IMG/VR virus record: IMGVR_UViG_3300045747_000133
Location: 1-37,034 of that record
Reading direction: 5' to 3' (one strand)
DNA from: a virus
DNA: 37,034 bases
Shown: one piece after another, positions 13,791 through 21,481 of the stretch
Layout: each line of letters begins with the position of its first letter
How positions within the stretch are numbered: the first letter of the stretch is position 1
The notes under the pieces: generated by a model
The model's input: only the letters and a program-made list of their open reading frames with translations
What the model was told of the DNA's origin: nothing
Database searches by the model: none
Program-made: the position numbers and the translations under genes

Positions 13791-14002
13791 AGCCGCGCAT
13801 TCATATTCTCGACGTTGACGTTCACCACTCTGAGCTAACACCAGCAGAGGCTGTAGGGCTGGCGCTTGCAAAGGACAAATGGGAGCGCTACACGGCAAAG
13901 GGCCTGACGCAGCAGGCACAGGGCGCAGCGTCGGCAATCACGATCATCTACCAAGCGCTGATCGGTGTTCAGCATGTTGATACCGGGTGGGGTGAGCTAT
14001 GA
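13787..14002 (+). CDS. Hypothetical protein in lysis cassette
   Basis: A 71-residue protein joined to both neighbours by ATGA overlaps. It has an N-terminal beta strand (RIHILDVDVHHSELTPAEAV) and a helical part (KWERYTAKGLTQQAQGAASA). There is no membrane helix and no recognised family. Its place inside the lysis cassette hints at a role in lysis timing, but that is speculation. Confidence 0.5.
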   Translation: MKPRIHILDVDVHHSELTPAEAVGLALAKDKWERYTAKGLTQQAQGAASAITIIYQALIGVQHVDTGWGEL

Positions 14003-14316
14003 ACGAATCACTGTTGCTTTACTCGGTGGCATCCCTGCTGGCGCTGGTCGTCATCAAGTGGCACATGTCCTTAGATTCAAGCGTGGATCTGCAGTATTTG
14101 CTGGTGGACACTGAGACAAAGAAGTTAAGCATCTTCAAAGCCGGGCAAGTGCTGGCGCTGATTGTCAGCACTTGGATTGTGGTGCGCGAGACAAACCACG
14201 ACCGGCTGAATGAATGGCTTTTCGGCGGCTACATGTTCGCCTGGGCGGGTGCCAACTTGGCAAATAGGGCGCTAACCGTCAAGGAGAAATCAAATGCTGA
14301 TGTTGCTATTAAGTAA
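13999..14316 (+). CDS. Holin-like membrane protein
   Basis: A 105-residue protein with three hydrophobic stretches (LLLYSVASLLALVVI, VLALIVSTWIVV and GYMFAWAGANLANRA), ending in a basic tail KEKSNADVAIK. The position between endolysin and spanin genes and the small size fit a holin, which would open the inner membrane to let the endolysin out. Holins have no fixed motif, so the call rests on topology and neighbours. Confidence 0.6.
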   Translation: MNESLLLYSVASLLALVVIKWHMSLDSSVDLQYLLVDTETKKLSIFKAGQVLALIVSTWIVVRETNHDRLNEWLFGGYMFAWAGANLANRALTVKEKSNADVAIK

Positions 14317-14800
14317 CTGGCGGCTGTGGGCCATCGCTGGCCTGCTGGCTGCAAACGCTGTCAGCTACTCAGTCGGCCACCACCGCGGCTATCTGGCCGG
14401 CAAGGCGGAAGTGCAGGCCACGTTTGATTCCTACCGAGCCGACGCGCTGGAGCAGGCACTTGCTGCCCAGGCTGAATCAACTTTGAAAACCCAGGCCATG
14501 CAGGCCGCAAATGAGAAAGTGAGTGCTGATTATGTCTCCCTCCAAACTGCGACTGCTACCGCTGTTGGTGCTCTTAACCGTGACCGGCTGCGCTTGCAAG
14601 CAGCCATTGCCGCCCGTAGTGGTGCCACCCCCGACAATCCCGGCCCCGGACTACAGCCTGATGCAGGCCCCGAAGTCAGGATTCTTGGAGCGTGCATCAC
14701 AGAATATGAATCAGTGGCTTCTGATGCTCAGTCCCTCTCAGACAAAGTGACTGCGCTACAGGCTTACGTCAACAAAGTGGTATCAGGAGCAAAACCATGA
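14294..14800 (+). CDS. Rz: Rz-like inner-membrane spanin
   Basis: A 168-residue protein with an N-terminal signal anchor (LWAIAGLLAANAVSYSV) and a periplasmic coiled coil (AEVQATFDSYRADALEQALA). AGGAG lies 7 nt before its ATG, and it overlaps the holin-like gene. Inner spanins join with an outer-membrane lipoprotein to fuse the two membranes in the last step of lysis. The partner is nested inside this gene in another frame, as in lambda. Confidence 0.8.
   Translation: MLMLLLSNWRLWAIAGLLAANAVSYSVGHHRGYLAGKAEVQATFDSYRADALEQALAAQAESTLKTQAMQAANEKVSADYVSLQTATATAVGALNRDRLRLQAAIAARSGATPDNPGPGLQPDAGPEVRILGACITEYESVASDAQSLSDKVTALQAYVNKVVSGAKP
14532..14750 (+). CDS. Rz1: Rz1-like outer-membrane lipoprotein spanin, nested in Rz
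   Basis: A 72-residue frame embedded entirely within the Rz-like gene. It has a lipoprotein signal with lipobox (LLVLLTVTGC) and a proline-rich mature part (KQPLPPVVVPPPTIPAP), the hallmarks of Rz1. The ATG at 14532 is chosen; a GTG at 14523 would add three residues. Its cysteine would be lipidated and anchor the protein to the inner face of the outer membrane. Confidence 0.82.
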   Translation: MSPSKLRLLPLLVLLTVTGCACKQPLPPVVVPPPTIPAPDYSLMQAPKSGFLERASQNMNQWLLMLSPSQTK

Positions 14801-15021
14801 TCAACACAGCCCAAGGTTCACTCACCATCGTGGGGGCCAACACCCCAGCAGTTCAACTGTTCTGGCGTGGGAAGCCAATTCCAAACGTCACATCACTAAG
14901 CACTGATTGGGACCATTGCGAACAGCGCGTGAAGATCAAGGTCACTGCGATGGACCCGGTGTTGCAGTGTGAGCTACTGGATGCAGGCCTGATCGTCAAC
15001 AAGGAGCAAAGCCATGTCTGA
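14797..15021 (+). CDS. Hypothetical small virion-region protein
   Basis: A 74-residue protein that overlaps the Rz stop by ATGA. It is beta-rich (SLTIVGANTPAVQLFWRGKP, CEQRVKIKVTAMDPVLQCEL). No domain is recognised. It leads directly into the large virion protein genes and may be a small structural or assembly protein. Confidence 0.55.
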   Translation: MINTAQGSLTIVGANTPAVQLFWRGKPIPNVTSLSTDWDHCEQRVKIKVTAMDPVLQCELLDAGLIVNKEQSHV

Positions 15022-15253
15022 TTTCCTGCTGATCGTGCCAGAGGGATGGGTTGAGTTTCCTGAAACAAATGCGCTGCTAAATGATGGTGCTACCCCGCCG
15101 GATATGGCGTACTTCTGGATCGCTCAGGAGGCATGGGGAGACATAGACACATTCCTTGCAAGTGCTGGTATGGGTGTTCCTGGAAAACTGGTGTGTGGAG
15201 CAAAGTTGTTCTCCGAGAGCGATGGCTATCACCTTTGGATGACTTTTGCCTGA
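15014..15253 (+). CDS. Hypothetical small virion-region protein
   Basis: A 79-residue protein overlapping the previous gene by 8 nt and the next by one base (TGATG). It is rich in aromatic residues (FWIAQEAWGDIDTFL, GYHLWMTF). No family is recognised. The strict start/stop overlaps suggest co-translation with the large structural protein that follows. Confidence 0.55.
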   Translation: MSDFLLIVPEGWVEFPETNALLNDGATPPDMAYFWIAQEAWGDIDTFLASAGMGVPGKLVCGAKLFSESDGYHLWMTFA

Positions 15254-17577
15254 TGGCATACGTTGCTGACTTCACCACAAAGTCAAACGCCGCAAAGGCA
15301 TTGACGCTGGCGTTCGCTGCGGCCGACTTCCCTGAGCATGCGGCTGATGATTACCTGGTGATTGGCATCACATGCGAGGCTGAGGTGGCGGTCGCATTCA
15401 CTGCCACTGCTGGCTGGACGCAGATTGGTGCAACAGTCGGAAACCCGGCCACAGCCACAGGCCTGTACTCCAGCATGTGGTACAAAAAGTGTGCCAGCGC
15501 AGCAGAGGCGTGCACCATCACGCTATCGGTTACCAATGCCTCGCACGGCCATGCATTCCTGATCAAAGATGCAGACCTGACCACGTTTCTGGACGGTACG
15601 CCCGCTGCCGCCACGTTTGCCACGGCCAGCCAGTTCAACAGCGCCAGCATCACCACTACGGCCAGCGACACGCTGCTGCTCTATTACATCGGCATCGACT
15701 CCACCACCACCACGCCGACCATGTGCCACAGCGCGCCTGGACCGGTGCACTTCATTGACTCATCCGACAATGGCGGCGCAGTTGTAACGGCTGGAACCAA
15801 GGTTATGGCCGGTGCATGCGCTGGCTGGTACGTGCAGCGCACGCCTGGTGTCACTCCGACACCATCATGGAATGCATCACTCACGGCCATCCGTAATGAG
15901 TTTGTCGTTGGTATCAAGCACAAGGCAGGCGGAGTGGTTCCGCCATACATTGACGACTCAGTAACCATTGGTACAAAGGTGATGGATGGCCACTGGTGGG
16001 CCAGCGCCACAACGCGCAACAATGAGAACTTCAAGGCTACGCCTCTGAGCGTTACATCGTTTATCACGCACTTGGGAACGCTGACCGGCACGTTTGACGC
16101 CCTGGTTGCGGTTCCTGACTCGCACATCAATCCGTATTCCAATGCGGTGAGTTCAACGCCCGCCACATCAGCCACTGCACTGACCGGGTTTGAGCTGCAG
16201 ATACCGACCACAGCCATCGACATGAGCACCGGTTGGTTGGTCGGCTCTGTAATGGAGTCAACGCCAAAAGTAGCCAATTGGGGTACCGGATCAATCAAGA
16301 CAGGCGGGCTATTCATTGCCGTTGGGTCCACTGCCAATTACCGCATCTTCCAAGTGCTGGCGCGTGACAACCTGATCAATACCGAAGGCCGTGCCGTTTT
16401 TAGCGTGCAGGTCAACCAGACGCAAACCCAAAGCGGACAGAGCGTGACGCCGCCAACGGTATCAGCCATCAACCGGGTGTGGGCACTCAATCGGGGTAAC
16501 CTCGCAACGCTGGCTCAGTACCACTGCGACTACCACATGATTAACAAGATCATTGCTGCTGGTGGTGACTCACTCAACCCGGTGGACTCCGAGGGCCTTT
16601 ACCAGATCGGAAAATTCCTGCGCTTGAAGCTGATCCAAAAGCAGGGCGCTGGCGCTTTGATGCCGCTGGTGCCAATTCAGATCGGCGGCGGAGATGCCAT
16701 CAATTTCGAGATTGACGCAGGCGCGCTGCAGTTCCCGCGCATCTACAACCGCACCAAGCGCGAAATCAATTACCACGGCGCAGACAACGCCATCGGCATA
16801 AGCTACGCCGGAAAGCTGGGTGATGTGATCAAGCACACCAATAGCGTGGTGACTTCCGCCTCTCCCTACTATTGGGAAATCAATAGCGCGGCTACAAGCG
16901 CGGCAACGTGGGACTTTTCCGGCCTGGTGGTGGTGGGCGCAACAGTCACGCTGCGCCCGGTGATGACGTTCACCAACATGGCGTTCTCCAACTGCCTGAG
17001 CGTAACCACAACTGGAAGCACGGTCACCAACTGCAAGTTTTCAGGCACGAAGGTGGTTTGTGACTCGCTGGCAAACATGGCCCTGGTATCAAACTGCAGC
17101 TTCACAAGCGCGGGTACCGGGTACGCCATTGAAGTGACCGGCGCTGCGGCCAACATCACTCTGAGCGGCGACACGTTCACCGGATACGCGGCCACCAACG
17201 GATCAACCGGCAATGAGGCCATATTCGTCAACATCGCAACCGGCACGGTGACCATCACCATCGGCGGCGGCGGTAGCACCCCGAGCATTCGCACTGCTGG
17301 CGCGACTGTCAATGTTGTGAGCGGCGCGACCGTCACCTTCACCGGCCTGCCTATTGGCTCGGACATTGTGATCCTTACCGCTGGCACATCCACCATCCTG
17401 GCGCAAGTGGACGCGCACCCCAGCAGCAGCTATGCATGGGGCTATTCCGGCACGCCGACCGTGGATGTTGGGTTCCTCAAGCCCGGCTATGTCCCACAGT
17501 ACATCCGCGGACTGGCGCTCAGTTCAAGCGATTCAAGCATTCCTGTCAGCCTGGCTGCTGACCGCAACTATTCTTAG
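15253..17577 (+). CDS. Large beta-rich virion structural protein
   Basis: A 774-residue protein from the ATG at 15253. The N-terminal 200 residues are Thr/Ala-rich beta sheet (FAAADFPEHAADDYLVIGIT), and the C-terminal 250 residues have the repeated short-strand pattern of a right-handed beta helix (VTNCKFSGTKVV, VSNCSFTSAG, ITLSGDTFTG). It ends with a conserved-looking block (VDVGFLKPGYVPQYIRGLAL). Such proteins are usually tail or decoration proteins. No glycan-cutting site could be identified. An in-frame extension to 15133 is rejected for lack of a ribosome site and overlap with the gene before. Confidence 0.65.
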   Translation: MAYVADFTTKSNAAKALTLAFAAADFPEHAADDYLVIGITCEAEVAVAFTATAGWTQIGATVGNPATATGLYSSMWYKKCASAAEACTITLSVTNASHGHAFLIKDADLTTFLDGTPAAATFATASQFNSASITTTASDTLLLYYIGIDSTTTTPTMCHSAPGPVHFIDSSDNGGAVVTAGTKVMAGACAGWYVQRTPGVTPTPSWNASLTAIRNEFVVGIKHKAGGVVPPYIDDSVTIGTKVMDGHWWASATTRNNENFKATPLSVTSFITHLGTLTGTFDALVAVPDSHINPYSNAVSSTPATSATALTGFELQIPTTAIDMSTGWLVGSVMESTPKVANWGTGSIKTGGLFIAVGSTANYRIFQVLARDNLINTEGRAVFSVQVNQTQTQSGQSVTPPTVSAINRVWALNRGNLATLAQYHCDYHMINKIIAAGGDSLNPVDSEGLYQIGKFLRLKLIQKQGAGALMPLVPIQIGGGDAINFEIDAGALQFPRIYNRTKREINYHGADNAIGISYAGKLGDVIKHTNSVVTSASPYYWEINSAATSAATWDFSGLVVVGATVTLRPVMTFTNMAFSNCLSVTTTGSTVTNCKFSGTKVVCDSLANMALVSNCSFTSAGTGYAIEVTGAAANITLSGDTFTGYAATNGSTGNEAIFVNIATGTVTITIGGGGSTPSIRTAGATVNVVSGATVTFTGLPIGSDIVILTAGTSTILAQVDAHPSSSYAWGYSGTPTVDVGFLKPGYVPQYIRGLALSSSDSSIPVSLAADRNYS

Positions 17578-17588
17578 GAGAGAGCATC

Positions 17589-18971
17589 ATGGCAAAAATC
17601 ACAAGCAAAGCGGACCTGGTTGTCGGTACCAATCTGACTATTGACGAACCGGGCCGCATCATCACGCTCAATGCGGGCGGCGCGCTGGTGGCCAAGGATG
17701 GCGTCACCTGGCAGGCGCTGTACTCCAAGCTGGTGGACCTTTGGGCCACAAGCACCTATCAGGATAGTCCGTTCCCCGCATACGCAATCGATGCGCTCTC
17801 CGGCCAGTTCCAGATCGGCACAGACGGCTCCACGTTCAGCGGCTGGAAGTTCAGCGATGTGGACTCCAACGCCACACGCAACATGCTGCGCGATGGCGGA
17901 TGGTCCGAATACAGCGCCGCGGGTGTGCTGCTGCAGCAGTTCTCTGGTTTTGTCGGCCTGGGCTCTGTGAACACTGGAGCGCAGCCGTACTACCACCTGG
18001 CCAGCACCGACGCGCCGACCAACTTCCCGTTTGCCGACCAGTTCAATGTCGGCGTCAAGGTCTATGGCGATGCCACGCACGGAGCCTTCGACAAGCGCAC
18101 CTACGCCAAGACCTACGTGCGTGAGTACGGCAAGAAGTTCAAATCGTCCGTGCTGGCAGATACCGGTGCGAGCGCAACCGGCGCCAACAAACAGAACTTC
18201 TTGATTTCCAATGAAGATGACTTGAAGATCCAGACGCTGCTGGGTACCGTGCAGGCAACCGGAGATGCTGCCATGGCTGGTGCACCGTACTCTGGCATCA
18301 CCGTGGCCTATTACACGTTGGATCAGGCACGAACCGTCAATAGCGTTTCGTGCAACTTCAAGATCATCATCAACGGCAACAGCGCCACGCTGGAGCAGAT
18401 TTATGCCAAGGTGCAGTACCTGCTGCGCCAGTCAACTGACATTAACACTGGCGGCACTGCCGGTATCAAACTGGGCCAGATCCAGTCTGACCTGCTAGCT
18501 TTTGTGGGCGATACACTGGTGACCAGTCAATCGGTCTACATCGACAACATTCTCGGCACGGACTCAAACCGCATCGAGTTCTATGACGACACCAACACCA
18601 AGCGCACCAACCCCTACACCGCAGCGGGCATCATGTCCTTCAATAGCGTGTTGGTGGGCGCAGGATCCAGCTACCGCCTGATGTACTCAGCCCCCGCCGG
18701 TGCTGGCAACGACTACGGCGAGGCGGGCGCGATCACGGTGAAAAACTCGCTGAACGTGGACATTGCCGGGACCATCAGCGCGGCCAGCATCGGGTTTGAC
18801 TTCGACTACGACAACAGCACTGCGGGCGGTACCGCGGGCACCGACAAGGCCGTGACGCTGATCGGCATTCGCCCGGGCTCTGGCAAGTTCGCCGTGGCCA
18901 CTGGCACGCTCTCGCGCTCCAAAGGCATCAGCTTGTCGTTGGTAGCGGAAACTGATCGTGTTTACGCTTAG
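17589..18971 (+). CDS. Virion structural protein (unrecognised family)
   Basis: A 460-residue protein with AGGAG before its ATG. It is beta-rich with a small-residue bias (RIITLNAGGALVAKDGVTWQ, LLAFVGDTLVTSQSVYIDN), typical of phage tail or capsid-surface proteins. It follows the large beta-helix protein by 11 nt. No enzymatic motif is visible. I infer a structural role from composition and neighbours. Confidence 0.6.
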   Translation: MAKITSKADLVVGTNLTIDEPGRIITLNAGGALVAKDGVTWQALYSKLVDLWATSTYQDSPFPAYAIDALSGQFQIGTDGSTFSGWKFSDVDSNATRNMLRDGGWSEYSAAGVLLQQFSGFVGLGSVNTGAQPYYHLASTDAPTNFPFADQFNVGVKVYGDATHGAFDKRTYAKTYVREYGKKFKSSVLADTGASATGANKQNFLISNEDDLKIQTLLGTVQATGDAAMAGAPYSGITVAYYTLDQARTVNSVSCNFKIIINGNSATLEQIYAKVQYLLRQSTDINTGGTAGIKLGQIQSDLLAFVGDTLVTSQSVYIDNILGTDSNRIEFYDDTNTKRTNPYTAAGIMSFNSVLVGAGSSYRLMYSAPAGAGNDYGEAGAITVKNSLNVDIAGTISAASIGFDFDYDNSTAGGTAGTDKAVTLIGIRPGSGKFAVATGTLSRSKGISLSLVAETDRVYA

Positions 18972-18977
18972 TCTGCC

Positions 18978-19556
18978 GTGCCCATCACTATCGACCCCGC
19001 CAACAAGCGGTTTGTGCTGGACAGCACATCCGTAACGGCCAAGGCTATTTATGTCGCCTGGGTTGATTGGGTGGCACTCTCTGACAACGCAAAGTACCTG
19101 CCAGCATTCCGCACGGCTGGTGGCGATGACCTGGGCAGCGGGCTTTCCATTCCGCCGTACTACTTCCTGCTCAATGGCTGGCGCGTGCGGCCCATGGAAG
19201 CCAATCAAACCCTGGTGATCGACGGCAATCTGTTCGTTGATGGCGGCGGCGATCCGATTGTGGCCACGCTGGGCGTGTTTCAGGTGTTGGTCAAGTCCGT
19301 GGTACCGGTGCAGGCGCAGGGCATCAGCACAAGCGGATCCACCGGGCCCACCGCGGCCGACATTGCTGCCGAAGTCTGGATGTACCTGAATCGCACGCTC
19401 ACATCGGCCGGATCTTCCGCACCAACAGCAGCAGAAAACGCTGCAGCCGTTCTGGCCGCTGCCCAGGCCACGCCAATCCACGCGGATGCCAAGAGAATGA
19501 ATGGCGCGACCATATTTGGCACTGGCGCTGAATTGGACCTCTGGCGGGGCGCATAA
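18978..19556 (+). CDS. Virion-associated protein (unrecognised family)
   Basis: A 192-residue protein with a GTG start and no clear ribosome site, 6 nt after the previous stop. The N-terminal half is a beta domain (RFVLDSTSVTAKAIYVAWVD); the segment GPTAADIAAEVWMYLNR followed by an Ala-rich helix resembles linkers often found in phage structural proteins that precede the scaffold gene. Probably structural. Confidence 0.55.
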   Translation: MPITIDPANKRFVLDSTSVTAKAIYVAWVDWVALSDNAKYLPAFRTAGGDDLGSGLSIPPYYFLLNGWRVRPMEANQTLVIDGNLFVDGGGDPIVATLGVFQVLVKSVVPVQAQGISTSGSTGPTAADIAAEVWMYLNRTLTSAGSSAPTAAENAAAVLAAAQATPIHADAKRMNGATIFGTGAELDLWRGA

Positions 19557-20030
19557 ATGTTCACCAGGCTTTCGTTTGCGCCCTTTGCCTTTTCGGCAAT
19601 GTCATTCGCAATTCTGGACCTTATTGAAGAAATCAAGAAGGAAGAAAAGCGCAGCCAGGTCTATGGATCAGGCCGCAAGCTATCGGTACCGCCAGATTGG
19701 AATACCGGCCCGGCGCGCAACCCAAAGGCCGAAGAAGAAGCGCTAATTGCCAAGGTGGTAGACAAGTGGGAAACCATTGAGCGCGCCAGGTCCCCAGCTA
19801 TCAAGGTGGAGGCGCCCGCGCCCGCGCCGGCCAAGCAACCGCCCGCGCCAGCAAAGTCCGTCATTACACCTGGTGTAAAGGTGGACACCAGCCCCAAGCT
19901 GTCCGCGCTCAAGACCAAGCCCATTGCAGCCATTCCCGCCATTGACGATACCCTGGCGCTCAAGGCCATGCAGGACCGGCGCAACCTCGAACAGATCGCG
20001 CTGATTCTTTCCATTGTCGGAGCTATTTGA
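19557..20030 (+). CDS. Hypothetical protein with Pro/Ala-rich linker
   Basis: A 157-residue protein starting right at the previous stop. A hydrophobic N-terminus (LSFAPFAFSAMSFAILDLI), a charged helix (IEEIKKEEKRSQVYG), a low-complexity linker (EAPAPAPAKQPPAPAKS) and a C-terminal hydrophobic helix (RRNLEQIALILSIVGAI) are visible. The last helix could be membrane-active. Function unknown. Confidence 0.5.
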   Translation: MFTRLSFAPFAFSAMSFAILDLIEEIKKEEKRSQVYGSGRKLSVPPDWNTGPARNPKAEEEALIAKVVDKWETIERARSPAIKVEAPAPAPAKQPPAPAKSVITPGVKVDTSPKLSALKTKPIAAIPAIDDTLALKAMQDRRNLEQIALILSIVGAI

Positions 20031-20074
20031 CGTGCCAAGCCTGCCAGAGTCACTGCACTTTGAAGGAGTAACCC

Positions 20075-20269
20075 ATGGCTAAGAAATCTACTGGCGGTGC
20101 AATCGCTATCTCTGGCTCCGATGACTGGCAGGTCGAGTCTGATCTGCGCACGATGATGGAATCTGAGGCTATCGAAAAGGATCCCAAGCGACTGGCCAAG
20201 GTGCAGGCTCTTGCAAAGAAAAAGATGCTGGAAATGGCGGCACTCGCCAGTGAAGGCAAAGACGACTGA
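20075..20269 (+). CDS. Small helical protein before scaffold
   Basis: A 64-residue protein with a strong ribosome site (AAGGAGT, 5 nt before the ATG). The core WQVESDLRTMMESEAIEKDP and the lysine-rich helix after it are seen in small proteins next to capsid genes of other phages. Probably an assembly factor or minor capsid protein; function not known. Confidence 0.6.
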   Translation: MAKKSTGGAIAISGSDDWQVESDLRTMMESEAIEKDPKRLAKVQALAKKKMLEMAALASEGKDD

Positions 20270-20293
20270 TTCCACAACCACTAAGGACAGAGC

Positions 20294-21214
20294 ATGAGTT
20301 CTACCGCAAATCTTGACCAAGCAGCCCTCAACAATCTGACCCCCGAAGAGCGCAAAGCCTTCGATGAACCAGAGTATTCCGCTTCCGAACTGGAGGCCAT
20401 GAAAAAGCTGGCCGGTGATGACGGTGATGATGACGGCGCCGATGATGGCGACCCGAACGAAGTTCTTGATGCCAATGGCAAGCCGGTGGAAGTGCCAGCA
20501 GCCGCAGAGCCAGCCAAAGATGATGATGCCCCGCCCGCTGCCGATACTGCCCCGGTTGTTGCCGAAGCCGACGCACCCCGGGCTCAGAGTCCATACAAGG
20601 CCACGCTGCCGGAAGATTTCGACGCGCGTGTGCAGGGCCTGGGCGAAGCTGAAACCACCGCATGGGCACAGTTTGAAGATGGCGCACTGGACCGACCGGC
20701 ACTGCAAGCTGAATTGCGCCGCATCGAAACCGAGCGCGCAGAGCTCAACGGTGCCAAGCTGAAAGTCGACATTGCGCAGGAAATGAGCCAGCAGCAGGCC
20801 GCACAGCAGTGGGAATCTGCCATCAATAGCCTGTTCAAATCCGCCAAGGCAGAAGGCATCGACTACAAGGCCGACCAAGACCGCAATGCGGAGCTTGATC
20901 AATTCGTCAAGGTGCTGGCCAACAACCCGGCCCACCAAGACAAATCCATGGATTGGTTCTTAACCGAGGCGCACAAGCGTGTGATGGTTCTCAATGGCAA
21001 AACCGTACAAGCCGCTGCGCCGGCCAAGCCCGCTGCCCAAAATCGCACCCCGCCTGCTCCACCAAAGACCATCGCGCACATTCCTGGCGGTGATGGCCCT
21101 GGCGATGTTGGCGGTGAGTTTGCTCACCTTGACGCTCTTGATGGTAATGATCTGGAAGCAGCTATTGCCCGCATGACGCCGGCCGCGCGCGAGAAATATT
21201 CACGCGGCGGTTGA
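20294..21214 (+). CDS. Scaffold-like capsid assembly protein
   Basis: A 306-residue protein that is acidic at the N-terminus (DDGDDDGADDGDPNE), helical in the middle (ALQAELRRIETERAELNG, QQQAAQQWESAINSLF) and ends in a basic C-terminus (MTPAAREKYSRGG). These are typical features of scaffolding proteins, which guide capsid assembly and then leave. It lies just upstream of the major capsid gene, which supports the call. Sequence homology to a named family cannot be confirmed by eye. Confidence 0.7.
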   Translation: MSSTANLDQAALNNLTPEERKAFDEPEYSASELEAMKKLAGDDGDDDGADDGDPNEVLDANGKPVEVPAAAEPAKDDDAPPAADTAPVVAEADAPRAQSPYKATLPEDFDARVQGLGEAETTAWAQFEDGALDRPALQAELRRIETERAELNGAKLKVDIAQEMSQQQAAQQWESAINSLFKSAKAEGIDYKADQDRNAELDQFVKVLANNPAHQDKSMDWFLTEAHKRVMVLNGKTVQAAAPAKPAAQNRTPPAPPKTIAHIPGGDGPGDVGGEFAHLDALDGNDLEAAIARMTPAAREKYSRGG

Positions 21215-21438
21215 TGGCTGTGAAAACCACAAGCCTGATTGTTGATGTTCGACCTGGTGAGCGCCTGAATCTATCGGGCGCGGCCAGTGTTGAACTGGTG
21301 CACAAGAGCGGGCAACTGGTGCGGCTGCGCATCATTGCACCGCTTGATGTGACGTTTGAAAAAGTGAGTTCGCAACAGCACGAAGTCGTGCCAAGCATGA
21401 CAGTATCAACACCGTCGAAAGACTATTTATCAACCTGA
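21214..21438 (+). CDS. CsrA-like small protein
   Basis: A 74-residue protein whose first 50 residues follow the CsrA/RsmA layout: a strand SLIVDVRPGERL, a short strand around VELVHKSGQ, and LVRLRIIAPLDVTFEK, which matches the CsrA segment with its key arginine and the A-P pair (VRIGVNAP in E. coli CsrA). The residue at the second arginine of the CsrA 'TRR' box differs (VDVR). CsrA dimers bind GGA sites in mRNA leaders. The gene overlaps the scaffold stop (TGATG) and lies just before the capsid gene, whose leader has two AGGA-type sites. RNA binding is an inference. Confidence 0.55.
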   Translation: MAVKTTSLIVDVRPGERLNLSGAASVELVHKSGQLVRLRIIAPLDVTFEKVSSQQHEVVPSMTVSTPSKDYLST

Positions 21439-21481
21439 GCGCAGGAAGTGCTCTTAGGGCCGAGGCCCAAGGAGAACTATC
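21439..21481 (+). promoter_or_regulatory. Capsid gene leader with GGA motifs and small hairpin
   Basis: The 43-nt gap contains AGGA (21443-21446), a short inverted repeat GGGCCGAGGCCC (21457-21468) and the ribosome site AAGGAG (21469-21474). Two GGA sites around a hairpin are the kind of target CsrA proteins recognise, and the gene just upstream is CsrA-like. Regulation here is a hypothesis. Confidence 0.35.

Noticed and set aside
15684-17396. Long minus-strand frames antisense to the large beta-rich protein (15684-16337, 16869-17396)
   Set aside because: Val/Pro/Thr-rich mirrors of Thr/Ala/Gly coding; no ribosome sites or domains.
19661-20938. 425-codon minus-strand frame antisense to the scaffold region
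   Set aside because: It crosses three plus-strand genes and has no start signal; long antisense frames are expected opposite GC-rich Ala/Asp codons.
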